This document shows positions 46,140-56,254 of a DNA stretch of 64,000 bases, in pieces. Positions within the stretch are counted from its first letter, which is position 1. Every line of letters starts with the position of its first letter. The notes below the pieces were generated by a model. The model saw only the letters and a program-made list of their open reading frames with translations, searched no databases and had not been told where the DNA came from. The position numbers were made by a program, and so were the translations under genes. Origin of the DNA: Conchocele bisecta (Eukaryota > Mollusca > Bivalvia > Lucinida > Thyasiridae); the NCBI GenBank assembly GCA_029237695.1, contig CM055279.1:61321086-61385085 (forward strand), written 5' to 3'.

Positions 46140-46960
46140 CCACGCACCTACGTCCAAGGTCAATGTCACTGTTGAAGGTCAAAGGTCAAACCTATTGAAA
46201 TTCCCTTCCGCTCTATATCTTCTACACCGATGCATGGATTATCAAATGGCTTGGCACAACTGTTTCTCATGATGAGAAGGTGTGTCGCGATCAATAACCA
46301 CACACCTACGTCCAAGGTCAAGGTCACAGTTGAAGGTCAAAGGTCAAACCTATTGAAATTCCGCTCTATGTCTTCTACACCGATGCATGGATTATCAAAT
46401 TGCTAACCACGCACCTACTTCCAAGGTCACAGTTGAAGGTCAAAGGTCAAACCTATTGAAATTCCCAAATGGCTTGGCACAAATGTTTCTCACGATGAAG
46501 GTGTGTCGCGATCAATAACCACGCACCTATGTCCAAGGTCAAGGTCACTGTTGAAGGTCAAAGGTCAAACCTATTGAAATTCCCTTCCGCTCTATATCTT
46601 CTACACCGATGCATGGATTATCAAATAGGCGTGGCACAAATGTTTCTCCTGATGAGAAGGTGGTGTCGCGATCAATAACCACGCACCTACGTCCAAGGTC
46701 AAGGTCACAGTTGAAGGTCAAAGGTCAAACCTATTGAAATTCCCTTCCGCTCTATATCTTCTACACTGATGCATGGATTATCAAATGGCTTGGCACAAAT
46801 GTTTCTCATGATGAGAAGGTGTGTTGCAATCAATAACCACGCACCTATGTCCAAGGTCAAGGTCACAGTTGAAGGTCAAAGGTCAAACCTATTGAAATTC
46901 CCTTCCGCTCTATATCTTCTACACCGATGCATGGATTATCACACTATGCCCAGGGTCAAG
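46140..46960 (+). repeat. 165-bp tandem block with six perfect DR1 motifs
   Basis: Units contain CCACGCACCTACGTCCAAGG, AAGGTCAAGGTCACAGTTG, then AGGTCAAAGGTCA, CCTTCCGCTCTATATCTTC and GATGCATGGATTATCAAA. AGGTCAAAGGTCA occurs exactly at 46176, 46334, 46437, 46555, 46715 and 46873. Confidence 0.88.
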
Positions 46961-47212
46961 GTCACAGACTTGATGCGTTTGAAACCTTAATGCTCGGCTA
47001 AATGGCTTATAATCAAAAATGCCTCGTTTTCTTTGGCTGCCAGTGGGGGTATACGTGTGCCGACAGGCCACATTTCTAGTTTCCCTTGGTTAATGTTTTC
47101 AGTCAACCTTGGTTAAGGTTTTTATGCAGGCCGCAGCCACCTTCTTTGTCAAGCTATGTGTACATCGACAACCCTCGTAGTCGAGCTATGCTGTTCTCCT
47201 ACAGCTCTTGTT

Positions 47213-47816
47213 TATGAAGAAATAACAAAATTTCACCCCAAGTTGGTCAAATTACGCACCTTAACTGGAGATCTCAATATTCCGTTAAAAGTCGGGAAAT
47301 GTGTTCTACTGGTTTACATTTTGAACACATTTCTTGATGAAATATGTTTTGCCAGCACATGAGATGATCCTCATGCGCTATATATCCAACATTAAAAGCC
47401 GTTGATTAATTCTTTGCATCCTGGGAAATTTATGGCTTATTAATAGTTAAAAAATACCAGACAACAATTCATTATATTTAGTGCCCCGCCGAGATTCGAG
47501 ACGGTTCAACTGAGTGGTAACAACATAAACTGATTATGGATAATAATAATTACATTCATCACAGTGTAACTTAGTCGGCACATTCCGGGTTAATCTTTTT
47601 GGTTAAAGTTTTTCTATATACTATCAAAGCCTTGGCGGGCGCGACATGTGGGCCGCGGCTTCTAGTTTTCGTATAATATTTATTTGAATTCAAAATATTT
47701 CAATAAATTGTCATATTTTTGTAAAAGTTATTGGTTCGGCAGTCGCCTCACCTGTCGGACCTGTTCCAACACCCCGGATATAAAAAACCGTCTCTGTCAA
47801 AACTTACTGTGTATTT
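47213..47816. other. Repeat remnants; no gene
   Basis: A family-D left fragment (47406-47480; TTAA and TTCTTTGCATCCTGGG). A half of the foldback seen at 10345 (GAGACGGTTCAACTGAG, 47497). A GACATGTGGGCCGCGGC end at 47645. Confidence 0.5.
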
Positions 47817-48190
47817 ATGGAAGCGTCCTGGTGCCAATGCTAACATTTCTTTCTCTTAATTAGGACTTGAGTTAGTATCTCATAATTAGGAGCTAGTATC
47901 TCATAATTAGGAGATAAAATATTTTTCAGCATTGACACAGATAGTTAGTCTAATTAAAAGATACCAACTCCTAATTAGGAGATACTAACTCCTAATGAGA
48001 AGATAGTAAGTGCTAATTAGGAGATAGTAAGTCCTAATTAGTAGATAATAAGTCCTAATTAGGAGATACTAAGTCCTAAGTAGGAGATATTAAATCCTAA
48101 TCAGGAGATATTAGCTCCTAATTAGGAGTTAGTATCTCCTAATTAGGAGATGAAAAAATATTTTAGCATTGACACCAGGGCGCTTCCATA
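47817..48190. mobile_element. Foldback element with TAATTA array inside
   Basis: The termini ATGGAAGCGTCCTGGTG and CACCAGGGCGCTTCCAT are inverted repeats of about 28 bp (including CAATGCTAA / TTAGCATTG). The interior is a run of CCTAATTAGGAGATA-like units in both orientations, with about ten TAATTA cores. Confidence 0.78.
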
Positions 48191-48380
48191 TGTATTTCTG
48201 CCTTCCGGTGAGTCTGGACAGAACATGTATCTGTGTTGTAGCGGTGGTGGATTTAATTATAGATAGATGGGGTTGGTCCGATCTATGTATAACTCGACAT
48301 TCATCGTAATAGATTGAGTTCTGTGTGTGACCCGACATTGGCAGTACCACGGTAGCCATGGTGATGGAAACCAGCATTGG

Positions 48381-48622
48381 TTACCCTTTCACCCTAAGTA
48401 ACTGGAATTGATTTTGATATGTGAATTTTGCAACCAATCCTATGGTCACAAATGATTTTCAGACAAGTCCATTTATGAAAAGGGGGTGTTTTTGTTCTCA
48501 AAACTATGAAAATTACTTGCAGAGAGCAGATCCTGATGAGACGGCTCATGACGAGCCGGCTCATCTGGATCTACACTGTTTGCCAATACCACTATTCAGG
48601 CCTGTGGTGTTGAAAGTGTTAA
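48381..48622. mobile_element. TTAA MITE family B
   Basis: TTAC plus CCTTTCACCCTAAGTAACTG, the GACGGCTCATGACGAGCCG hairpin and GGTGTTGAAAGTG plus TTAA. Confidence 0.83.
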
Positions 48623-48803
48623 CCCTTACAATAATTGTCATGTGATGTTAATTTTTATTTTTCAATTTTTTCTCGGTGAAAAACAATTATTGTGAGCACC
48701 TGAGAATGGAGTTAATTCTGATGTTCTGCCAGAAACATGATTTATTGAGAAATATGGCATTGTTCAAACATCAGCAGATTTCTGTGTGCCATCTTCTAAG
48801 GAT
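48619..48803. mobile_element. Degenerate family A MITE sharing a TTAA
   Basis: TTAA (shared with the family-B element to its left), CCCTTACAATAATTGTC, a diverged hairpin and a final TTCTAAGGATG. Recognisable only by order and spacing. Confidence 0.55.
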
Positions 48804-48953
48804 GAATACCATATTGGTACAGTACATGATACAATCTCTTTTATTCCCCTCAAATATCGTTTGTGTCAAGTAGGCTGGTGTCTATTGCAATTGTCAGTTG
48901 TTACCATCATCAGGACTGAACAGTTATCAATTCAATTTATCTTGCACTTTCAG

Positions 48954-49057
48954 ACGTAGACTTCAATGCCTTGGAGGGAGCGAACAGAATAATTGTGCCC
49001 TTCCTCGCTTGTGGTGACCTTAGTGGCTATGATTCCGACCGCACGTACCCACTCGAG
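48954..49057 (+). CDS. FTSJ1: FTSJ1 tRNA 2'-O-methyltransferase, internal exon
   Basis: 104 nt. The first two bases complete an Asp codon, then [20 protein letters not shown] and [14 protein letters not shown] follow. This fits the family's D-F-N-x-L-x-G-x-x-R-I-I-V-P-F...C-G-D-L-S-x-Y-D-S-D-R-[ST]-Y-P-L block after the catalytic domain. The acceptor is GCACTTTCAG and the donor GAG/GTAATG at 49058, phase 0. The last 39 nt together with the donor form the founder of the 60-bp array that fills the first 2.4 kb of the next intron. Reading through the donor instead of splicing adds 30 codons and stops at TAG 49148-49150. Confidence 0.95.
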
Positions 49058-51480
49058 GTAATGACCGGGGGTGGGTACATGTATATATACCTTAGTGACT
49101 ACGATTCCGACCGCACATACCCATTCGAGGTAATGACTGGGGCTGGGTAGCTTAGTGACTACAATTCCAACCACACATACCCACTTGAGGTAATGACTGG
49201 GGCTGGGTAGCTTAGTGGCTACGATTCTGACAACACGTACCCACTCGAGGTAATGACTGGGGCTGGGTAGCTTAATGGCTACGATTCTGACCACACATAC
49301 CCACTTGAGGTAATGACTGGTGCTGGGTAACTTAGTGGCTATGATTCCGACCGCACATACCCACTCGAGGTAATGACTGGGGATGGGTAGCTTAGTGGCT
49401 ACGATTACGACCACACATACCCACTCGAGGTAATGACTGGGGCTGGGTAACTTAGTGGCTACGATTCCGACCGCACATACCCACTCGAGGTAATGACTGG
49501 GGCTGGGTAGCTTAATGGCTACGATTCGGACCGCACGTAACCACTCGAGGTAATGACTGGGGCTGGGTAGCTTAGTGGCTACGATTCCGACCGCACATAC
49601 CCACTCGAGGTAATGACTGGGGCTGCTTAGTTTAGTGGCTATGATTCTGACCACACATACCCACTCGAGGTAATGACTGGGGCTGGGTAGCTTAGTGACT
49701 ACAATTCCAACCACACATACCCATTCGAGGTAATGACTGGCGCTGGGTAGCTTAATGGCTACGATTCTGACCGCACGTACCCACTCGAGGTAATTACTGG
49801 GGCTGGGTAGCTTAATGGCTATTATTCTGACCACACGTACCCACTCGAGGTAATGACTGGGGCTGGGTAGCTTAGTGGCTACGATTCTGACCGCACGTAC
49901 CCACTCGAGGTAGTGACTGGGGCTGGGTAGCTTAATGGCTGCGATTCTGACAACACATACCCACTCGAGGTAATGACTGGGGCTGGGTAGCTTTGTGGCT
50001 ATGATTCTGACCACACATACCCACTCGAGGTAATGACGGGCTGGGTAGCTTAGTGGCTACGATTCCGACCGCACATACCCACTCGAGGTAATGACTGGGG
50101 CTGGGTATTAAGTGGCTATGATTGTGACCACATGTACCCACTCGAGGTAATGACGGGCTGGGTAGCTTAATGGCTATGATTCTGACCGCACATACCCACT
50201 CGAGTTAATGACTGGGGCTGGGTAGCTTAATGGCTATGATTCTGAGCACACATACCCACTCAAGGTAATGACTGGGGCTGGGTAGCTTAGTGGCTAGGAT
50301 TCCAACCACACATACCCACTCGAGGTAATGACTGGGGCTGGCTAGCTTAGTCGCTACGTTTCCGACCGCACGTACCCACTCGAGGTAATGACTGGGGCTG
50401 GGTAGCTTAATGGCTACAAATCTGACCGCACATACCCACTCGAGGTAATGACTGGGGCTGGGTAGCTTAGTGGCTACGATTCTGACTGCACATACCCACT
50501 CGAGGTAATGACTGGGGCTGGGTAGCTTAGTGGCTACGATTCCGACTGCACATACCCACTCGAGGTAATGACGAGCTGGGTAGCTTAATGGCTACGATTC
50601 TGACCGCACATACCCACTCGAGGTAATGACTGGGGCTGGGTAGCTTAATGGCTACGATTCCGACCGCACATACCCATTTGAGGTAATGACTGGGGCTGGG
50701 TAGCTTAATGGCTATGATTCCGACCGCACATACCCACTCGAGGTAATGACTGGGGCTGGGTAGGTTAATGGCTACGATTCCGACCGCACATACCCATTTG
50801 AGGTAATGACTGGGGCTGGGTAGCTTAGTGGCTATGATTCTGACCGCACATACCCACTCGAGGTAATGACTGGGGCTGGGTAGCTTAATGGCTACGATTC
50901 CGACCGCACATACCCATTTGAGGTAATGACTGGGGCTGGGTAGCTTAGTGGCTATGATTCTGACCGCACATACCCACTCGAGGTAATGACTGGGGCTGGG
51001 TAGCTTAATGGCTACGATTCTGACCGCACATACCCATTTGAGGTAATGACTGGGGCTGGATAGCTTAGTGGCTATGGTTCTGACCGCACGTACCTACTCG
51101 AGGTAATGACTGGGACTGGGTAGCTGAATGGCTACGATTCCGACCGCACGTACCCACTCGAGGTAATGACTGTTGATGGGTAGGTTAATGGCTATGATTC
51201 TGACCACACGTAGTCACTCGAGGTAATGACTGGGGCTGGGTAGCTTAATGGCTATGATTCTGACCGCATGTACCCACTCGATCTAATGACTGGAGCTGGG
51301 TAGCTTAATGGCTATGATTCTGACCGAACATACCCACTCGAGGTAATGACTGGTGATGGCGACCTTAGTGGCTATGATTCTGACTGCACGTACTAACTCA
51401 AGGTAATGACTGGGGCTGGGTAGCTTGGTGGCTATGATTCTGACCGCACATATCCACTCGAGATAACGACTAGAGATGGG
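49019..51480 (+). repeat. 60-bp minisatellite of exon end plus splice donor, about 40 units
   Basis: The first unit is the exon itself (CTTAGTGGCTATGATTCC to CCACTCGAG/GTAATGAC). About 40 further units of 57-60 bp follow, each with a 39-nt exon-derived part, GAG/GTAATGACTGGG at the junction and a GGCTGGGTAG tail. TAG directly precedes CTTAG, so each unit also has a weak AG in front. Differences are mostly C/T and A/G transitions. The minus strand is open for 354 codons only because the period is a multiple of 3. Confidence 0.95.
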
Positions 51481-52793
51481 GACATAGGGGTGGCTATCAG
51501 TCTGACCACACAACCCCTCTAGGTACTGGCTGTGTGGGTGAGGACATGAGGGTGGGGACCTTTGTTGGTATAATTCTGACCACACATGTCCACTACAGGT
51601 CGGGATGCAATTATACCCCAGGCATATGAAGTATGTCGAAGTGTATATAGTTTTCGTAATTCCATCCATCCTTCTGTCCGTTTGTTCGTCCGTCCACGTT
51701 AAAGTTTTTAGCTACCCATTACCTCTGTATGTATGCGTAACCTCAAACTTCAAATACTTCCTTAGCATCATCCATATTTTCATTCCAAACAATTCCCATG
51801 TGGCCTTCATGTCCAAGGTCAAGGTCAAATTACATATAAACATGCGTCAGTAAGATTTGCGTTAAAGTTTTCGGGTATCCATTATCTCTGCAACGGTAAG
51901 TGGGATCGACTTCAAACTTCATATACTTCCTTAATATCATCATCCATATTTTCATTCCATACCACACCCATATGGCCTTCATGTCCAAGGTCAAAGTACT
52001 TAGAAATTTGCATCCATAAGATTTGCATAAGTTTTTGGGTACCCATTAATAATATAAGGTTTGATCATGTCCAGCCGTGTGCAAACGTTTGCTGTGGCTA
52101 TATAACGGAAACCATGTAACAATGAGCAATTATATCTGCAACGGTAAGTCGGATTGTCTTCAAATTTCATATACTTCCTTATCATCATCCATATTTTCAT
52201 TCTATACCACACCCATGCTGCCTTCATGTCCAAGGTCATGGTCAGATTACTTAGAAATTTGCGTTAAGTTTTTTTTAAATATTTGTTTTAAAGTTTTTAT
52301 TTGTCGGTCCAGGCAGCAGCCGGGGGTATAGTTGAGACCTTGCTCACTTTCTCCAGTTTCTGTTTGCTTTCACGGATCTGCTTCATATTTCATACACGCA
52401 TTGCTCTAATGGTCTTCTACCGCCCTGTGACAAATCCACGTTTGTCATGCTCCCGCTAAACCCAGGGTCAAGGTCACATACTTGGTGTATCAAAAACCTT
52501 CACGCGCGGGTAAATGTATTATAATTACTGCCATGTGACAAATCCACGTTCTACACTATTTTCACGCTCACTATCATTTTCGGTGTTCATACACCACAAC
52601 CCCCAACACTTTTTAAATGATCTCCATTTCCTTTTCCAAACTTTTCTAACAAAGTGGGGCATCCGTGTTCTACGAACAGTTATTATTGTTATATTTATTA
52701 TACCATGAAGGTCCATTTTATACTTTATGGCAACATAGCGTGTAAATTTATAGCGCGTCGATGCAGAAGCATGTGTGCTTATGCTAAACCCCT
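51481..52793. repeat. Dispersed-repeat debris in the last FTSJ1 intron
   Basis: 51600-52340 is an element opening GCAATTATACCCC and closing GCCGGGGGTATAGTTG, with about 160-bp inner units (ATCATCCATATTTTCATTCC, CATGTCCAAGGTCAAGGTCA). A 71-bp internally deleted copy of the 6980-type element sits at 52052-52122. No exon found. Confidence 0.6.
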
Positions 52794-53029
52794 GGGGGCT
52801 GTTTCACTAAACTGTGTACGACTAAAATGTTCGTAAGTGCAAAATTATGATAGTCTGTAAATTTCACAATAACATTGTGTTCTTGTAAACAAGTATTGGA
52901 TTTACATTTATTGAGCATAGGCTGCATATGTAAAAATAAATGTAAATCCATCAATTGAAATTTATAGACTATTATAAATTTGCACATACGAACATTTTAG
53001 TCGTAAGAAATTTAGTGAAATGGGCCCCT
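52794..53029. mobile_element. Foldback MITE family G
   Basis: GGGGGCTGTTTCACTAAACT to AAATTTAGTGAAATGGGCCCC, with the central AGCATAGGCTGCATATG arm. Confidence 0.83.
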
Positions 53030-53308
53030 GGCAACTCATCTTCATGTTCACCTTGTTTGCAAGTCAGATGCATTTATGTTTTTTGGTTTTCACTTTATAT
53101 CTTCTGAACTCCTTTCTCATGTGTTTTAAGTGCCATTTATCTCAACAAATCATTGATATTTTTTGTGAAATGCATCTTTGGAGGTATCGTCCGAGACGCA
53201 GTGCCTTCAAGGCCAAAAATTGTGACCAATGAAGACAGTGACCAAACGTACAATTTGTTCTCACAAAATGTAGTCCGTTTAGTTTGGTCACGGTTTTCAT
53301 TGTTCATA

Positions 53309-54100
53309 TTAACCCTCCCTACACTGGAGGCGGAAATTGTCGTCTGCTGTTTTTATACGCCCGTTTGAAAAAACGGGACGTATTATGTATTCATCTTGTA
53401 CGGGCGGGTGGTGGCGGGTGGGCGGGCACAGCTTGTCCACGCAATAACTAGAGTAGTACTTGACGGATTGTAACCAAATTTGGTATACAAGTTTATCACG
53501 GCAAGCCGAAGAAGCCTATTGATTTTCAAAATTTCCAATGACTTATCTCCCCTTGGCGTCCATTTTTGTTTTTCGCACTCTTTATCTTTGTCCATGCAAT
53601 AACTCAAGTTCTACTTCACCGCTCGTAACCAAATACGGTATACATGTGTATCACGGCAAGACGAAGAAGCCTATTTATTTTGAAAAATTTCCGATGACTT
53701 ATCTCCCCTTGGTGGCCATTTTTAATTATTTTTGCACTCTGTATCCTTGTCCACGCAATAACTCAAGTTCTACTTCACCGTTCATAACCAAATTCGGTAT
53801 ACATGTTTAACACAGTAAGACGAAGAAGCCTATTGATATGGTTTACATATTTATCACGTCAAGATGAGTTATCTCCCCTTGTTGACTGGCCTTGCCTCAA
53901 CGGGCATATATTGTGACCTTCGGCACTCGTGTTCATTTTTGCCTTAATTCTTAACAAAAACTGGTTTTAACAGCACATGAGAATCATCTCCAGCGGAGAT
54001 AATTCTCATGCGCTGTCAAAACAAGTTTTTGTAGAGAAATATTGAAAATAAAACATTTCCAGCAGACAACAATATTTAATTCAGCGTAGTAAGGGTTTAA
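53309..54100. mobile_element. TTAA MITE family A split by another element
   Basis: The left end TTAA plus CCCTCCCTACACTGG and GTCGTCTGCTGTTT stops at about 53353. An element with ATACGCCCGTTTGAAAAAAC and two inner units (ATGACTTATCTCCCCTTGG) occupies about 53354-53934. The family-A core (AGAATCATCTCCAGCGGAGA), CAGCAGACAACA and AAGGG plus TTTAA then follow. Confidence 0.72.
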
Positions 54101-54367
54101 AAAAAACCGACATATTATGTATTTGGAGCTGTATGGGTTGATGGGTGGGTACAGCTTCCCCATGCAATAACTCAAATTCTACTTTGTGGATTTTAACCAA
54201 ATTGTGTATACAAGTTTATCACGACAAGAGGAACAACTCTAAATGTTCATAATTTTCCAGTACATTATCTCCCTTTGTCTACTGGCCATGCCTTGACGGG
54301 CGTATATTGTAACCGTTGACACTCCGGCGTATATTGTAACCTTTGACAATCCTGTTGTATATTTCAG
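54101..54367. repeat. Second copy of the ATACGCCCG-type repeat
   Basis: Shares CCATGCAATAACTCAA, ATACAAGTTTATCACG and TTATCTCCCTTTGTCTACTGG with 53354-53934. It ends about 50 bp before the last FTSJ1 exon. Confidence 0.6.
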
Positions 54368-54754
54368 TTACCTGGCCGTGACTACGAGTACCATGCCCCG
54401 ACCCAGTCACCTATCGACCCGCCGTACCAGGCTGCTTGCCAGCTGCGCCGGGCTGACCAGCTCGCCAAGCCAGTGGGGGCAGGACAGGGCGCTGGGGCGG
54501 GGTTGGGCATGGGGGCTAGTGGGCGGAGTGGGCGGACAGACATCGTACAGCAGTGCATCACCGAGGTTGAGGAGCCAGAAGGAGAGCAGGACACCGAGGA
54601 CACAGACACTGATCCTGATAAACGTACATGTCAAGGTGGCGATACATTGACACAGGGTGTGCGGCATGATGGACAATGTAGTAGTGTGGCTGCCATCGCC
54701 ACTGATGTTGGGGAGGCCAGTGCAGGGCTAGATAACCTGCATCTCAATAGTTGA
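54368..54754 (+). CDS. FTSJ1: FTSJ1 tRNA 2'-O-methyltransferase, terminal exon
   Basis: 387 nt (128 codons plus TGA at 54752-54754), acceptor TGTATATTTCAG, phase 0 from the previous exon. It opens LPGRDYEYHAPTQSPIDPPY then QAACQLRRADQLAKP, matching the family's E-Y-x-x-x-P-T-Q-x-P-I-x-P-P-Y-x-x-A-C...L-A-K tail. The rest is not conserved: a Gly/Ala-rich segment (VGAGQGAGAGLGMG), then an acidic run rich in Glu, Asp and Thr, ending LDNLHLNS. The tail seems roughly 50 residues longer than in vertebrate FTSJ1, judged from memory. GC content here is markedly higher than in the surrounding repeats. The C-terminus in relatives helps contact partner proteins, so divergence here is expected. Confidence 0.94.
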   Translation, partial: LPGRDYEYHAPTQSPIDPPYQAACQLRRADQLAKPVGAGQGAGAGLGMGASGRSGRTDIVQQCITEVEEPEGEQDTEDTDTDPDKRTCQGGDTLTQGVRHDGQCSSVAAIATDVGEASAGLDNLHLNS

Positions 54755-54764
54755 TAAACACAGA

Positions 54765-54770
54765 AATAAA
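54765..54770 (+). terminator. FTSJ1: Possible polyadenylation signal
   Basis: AATAAA starts 11 nt after the FTSJ1 stop codon. It implies a very short 3' UTR. An overlapping weaker ATAAAT follows at about 54778. Cleavage site not determinable. Confidence 0.5.
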
Positions 54771-55220
54771 ATTAAGGATAAATACAGTTTATATCAGATT
54801 TACTGGTTTCATTTTATATCAATGTTTAACTCATAGCAGTCTAAGGATTCGAATACATTTTTCTGGAAAAAATCTGATTATTTTGTTTATTTCTCTATAA
54901 AAATATATGTTACCAATCAATGGAACTGAATGTTTTCAGAGATTAATATACAGAGAATGGATTATTGTTTTTCAGGAGAAAAATTTAAGAATTTGCCTAC
55001 CTAGTTTGTAAAATAGGGCCAAGTATCAGGTACAATAATATGGAGATAAATTTGCATGTAAACTGTAGTTGTTCAAAATGAACACGTCGCCACACTAACG
55101 TCATTCGGAAAATCACTACGTTCAACCAATGAACCGTCGGCGAAAGTAGTTTTCCAAACGTAGCATTGACCACTGTATCAGCATCGATGTTCCTTACAGC
55201 ATTGTGTTTGCTATCAGACA
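54771..55220. other. 3' flank of FTSJ1; no further gene
   Basis: AT-rich to about 55000. At 55085-55175 a small imperfect inverted repeat surrounds CATTCGGAAAATCACTACG and AAAGTAGTTTTCC, with a CAACCAATGAACCG motif between. Confidence 0.45.
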
Positions 55221-55255
55221 GCATATTTGTGGCTGCTACTGGAGAAATGGGGCTT

Positions 55256-55676
55256 ATATTTGCTTGTTTGTTTGTTTGTTTATTGGTGTTTAACAACCTG
55301 TCAACGGCTAGGGTCATTTAAGGCCGGGATATTGGGTTGGACTATCCTGTATTTAACCTGTCCATAATGAGGGAAATTTCCAAAATCAGAACTGAATATT
55401 TACAGGAAAATATATATTCAGCCCTGAAATTAGAATATCCTGACCGGGTGCCAGGTCCATTCCATACCAAAGTTACTTAGCTCCAACCCCAAAAGTAATA
55501 TGTTCAGCACTAATCTTATTACGGTACATTTCAATGAGGTATAACAGGATTTAACTCTCAAGTATCAGAAGGCCGAACAAATGTACACGAGGGCCAAACC
55601 ATGCAAGTCAGCATTCCAGTAAGGATAAACCCCAATGTTAAATTACCCTTCACATGCTCCTGACCAACAAACCACC
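55256..55676 (-). mobile_element. SINE-like retroelement, CAAA tail
   Basis: Reverse orientation, with a (GTTT)n tail at the left. Flanked by an 11-bp duplication AAATGGGGCTT (55245-55255 and 55677-55687), itself part of the family-L terminus. Confidence 0.85.
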
Positions 55677-55844
55677 AAATGGGGCTTGTGGTTTATGTGA
55701 CTAGTGGAGCCCCAGATCAGCCTACGCATCCGCGCAGTCTGATCAGGGCCTGCACTACTCGCTATTTAGTCATTGAAACACCCGTAATGATTCTAATGTA
55801 TAGTTTTGATCTTTATCAGGCTTCAGGAGTGTGCTAGGTCAGTT

Positions 55845-56254
55845 GTGTTTGTTTGTTTGTTGGGGTTTAACAGCTAAGGTCATTTAAGGCCTATTCAATG
55901 GGTTTAGTACTAAATCCCATACATGTACATGTTCAAGTACATATACAAATGGGGGGAAAATCAGAACTGAATATTTACAATAACAAAATTATATATTCAA
56001 CCCTGAAATCAGAATAATCCTGATCTGATGTCAGGTCCTCGCCACACCAGAATCACTTGGCCCCTCCCAAAAGCAGTAGGATCAGTAATAATCTTACTAC
56101 TTTTATAATGGGCAATAACCCAATTCAACTCCCAGGTAACAAAAGAGCCAAAGATAAAAACTTAACCGAGGGCCAAACCAGGCAAATCGTGATTCCTATA
56201 AGGAGGAACCCCTACCGTTAAGTTACGCCGTCTCGTTCGCCCGACCACCACCCA
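55845..56254 (-). mobile_element. SINE-like retroelement, CAAA tail
   Basis: Reverse orientation, GTTTGTTTGTTTGTTGGGG tail to GCCCGACCACCACCCA. Only a weak CAGTT flanks both sides, so the exact ends are uncertain. Confidence 0.8.

Larger units (their letters stand above)
44006..47212 (+). mobile_element. Composite element J (copy 4) with nested SINE and DR1 array
   Basis: Left terminus TTTTTAGCTCGACTATTCG and GGCGTC microsatellite; right terminus CGTAGTCGAGCTATGCTG and CTACAGCTCTTG. Inner 180-bp units run 44080-45265 and 45745-46140. A SINE-like insertion (45270-45742) and a different 165-bp tandem block (46140-46960) interrupt it. Confidence 0.7.
33516..48953 (+). other. FTSJ1: FTSJ1 intron, 15,438 bp
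   Basis: Starts GTAACATTC and ends TTGCACTTTCAG. It holds the 40-bp and 37-bp arrays, two J elements, several MITEs and a SINE. No further exon recognised. Confidence 0.82.

Noticed and set aside
48950..50014. 354-residue minus-strand open frame
   Set aside because: It is the reverse translation of the 60-bp array. The period is a multiple of 3, and no start context, domain or codon signature exists.
54378..54650. Other-frame and minus-strand ORFs over the last FTSJ1 exon
   Set aside because: They are GC-driven shadows of the real frame, which matches the conserved FTSJ1 tail.
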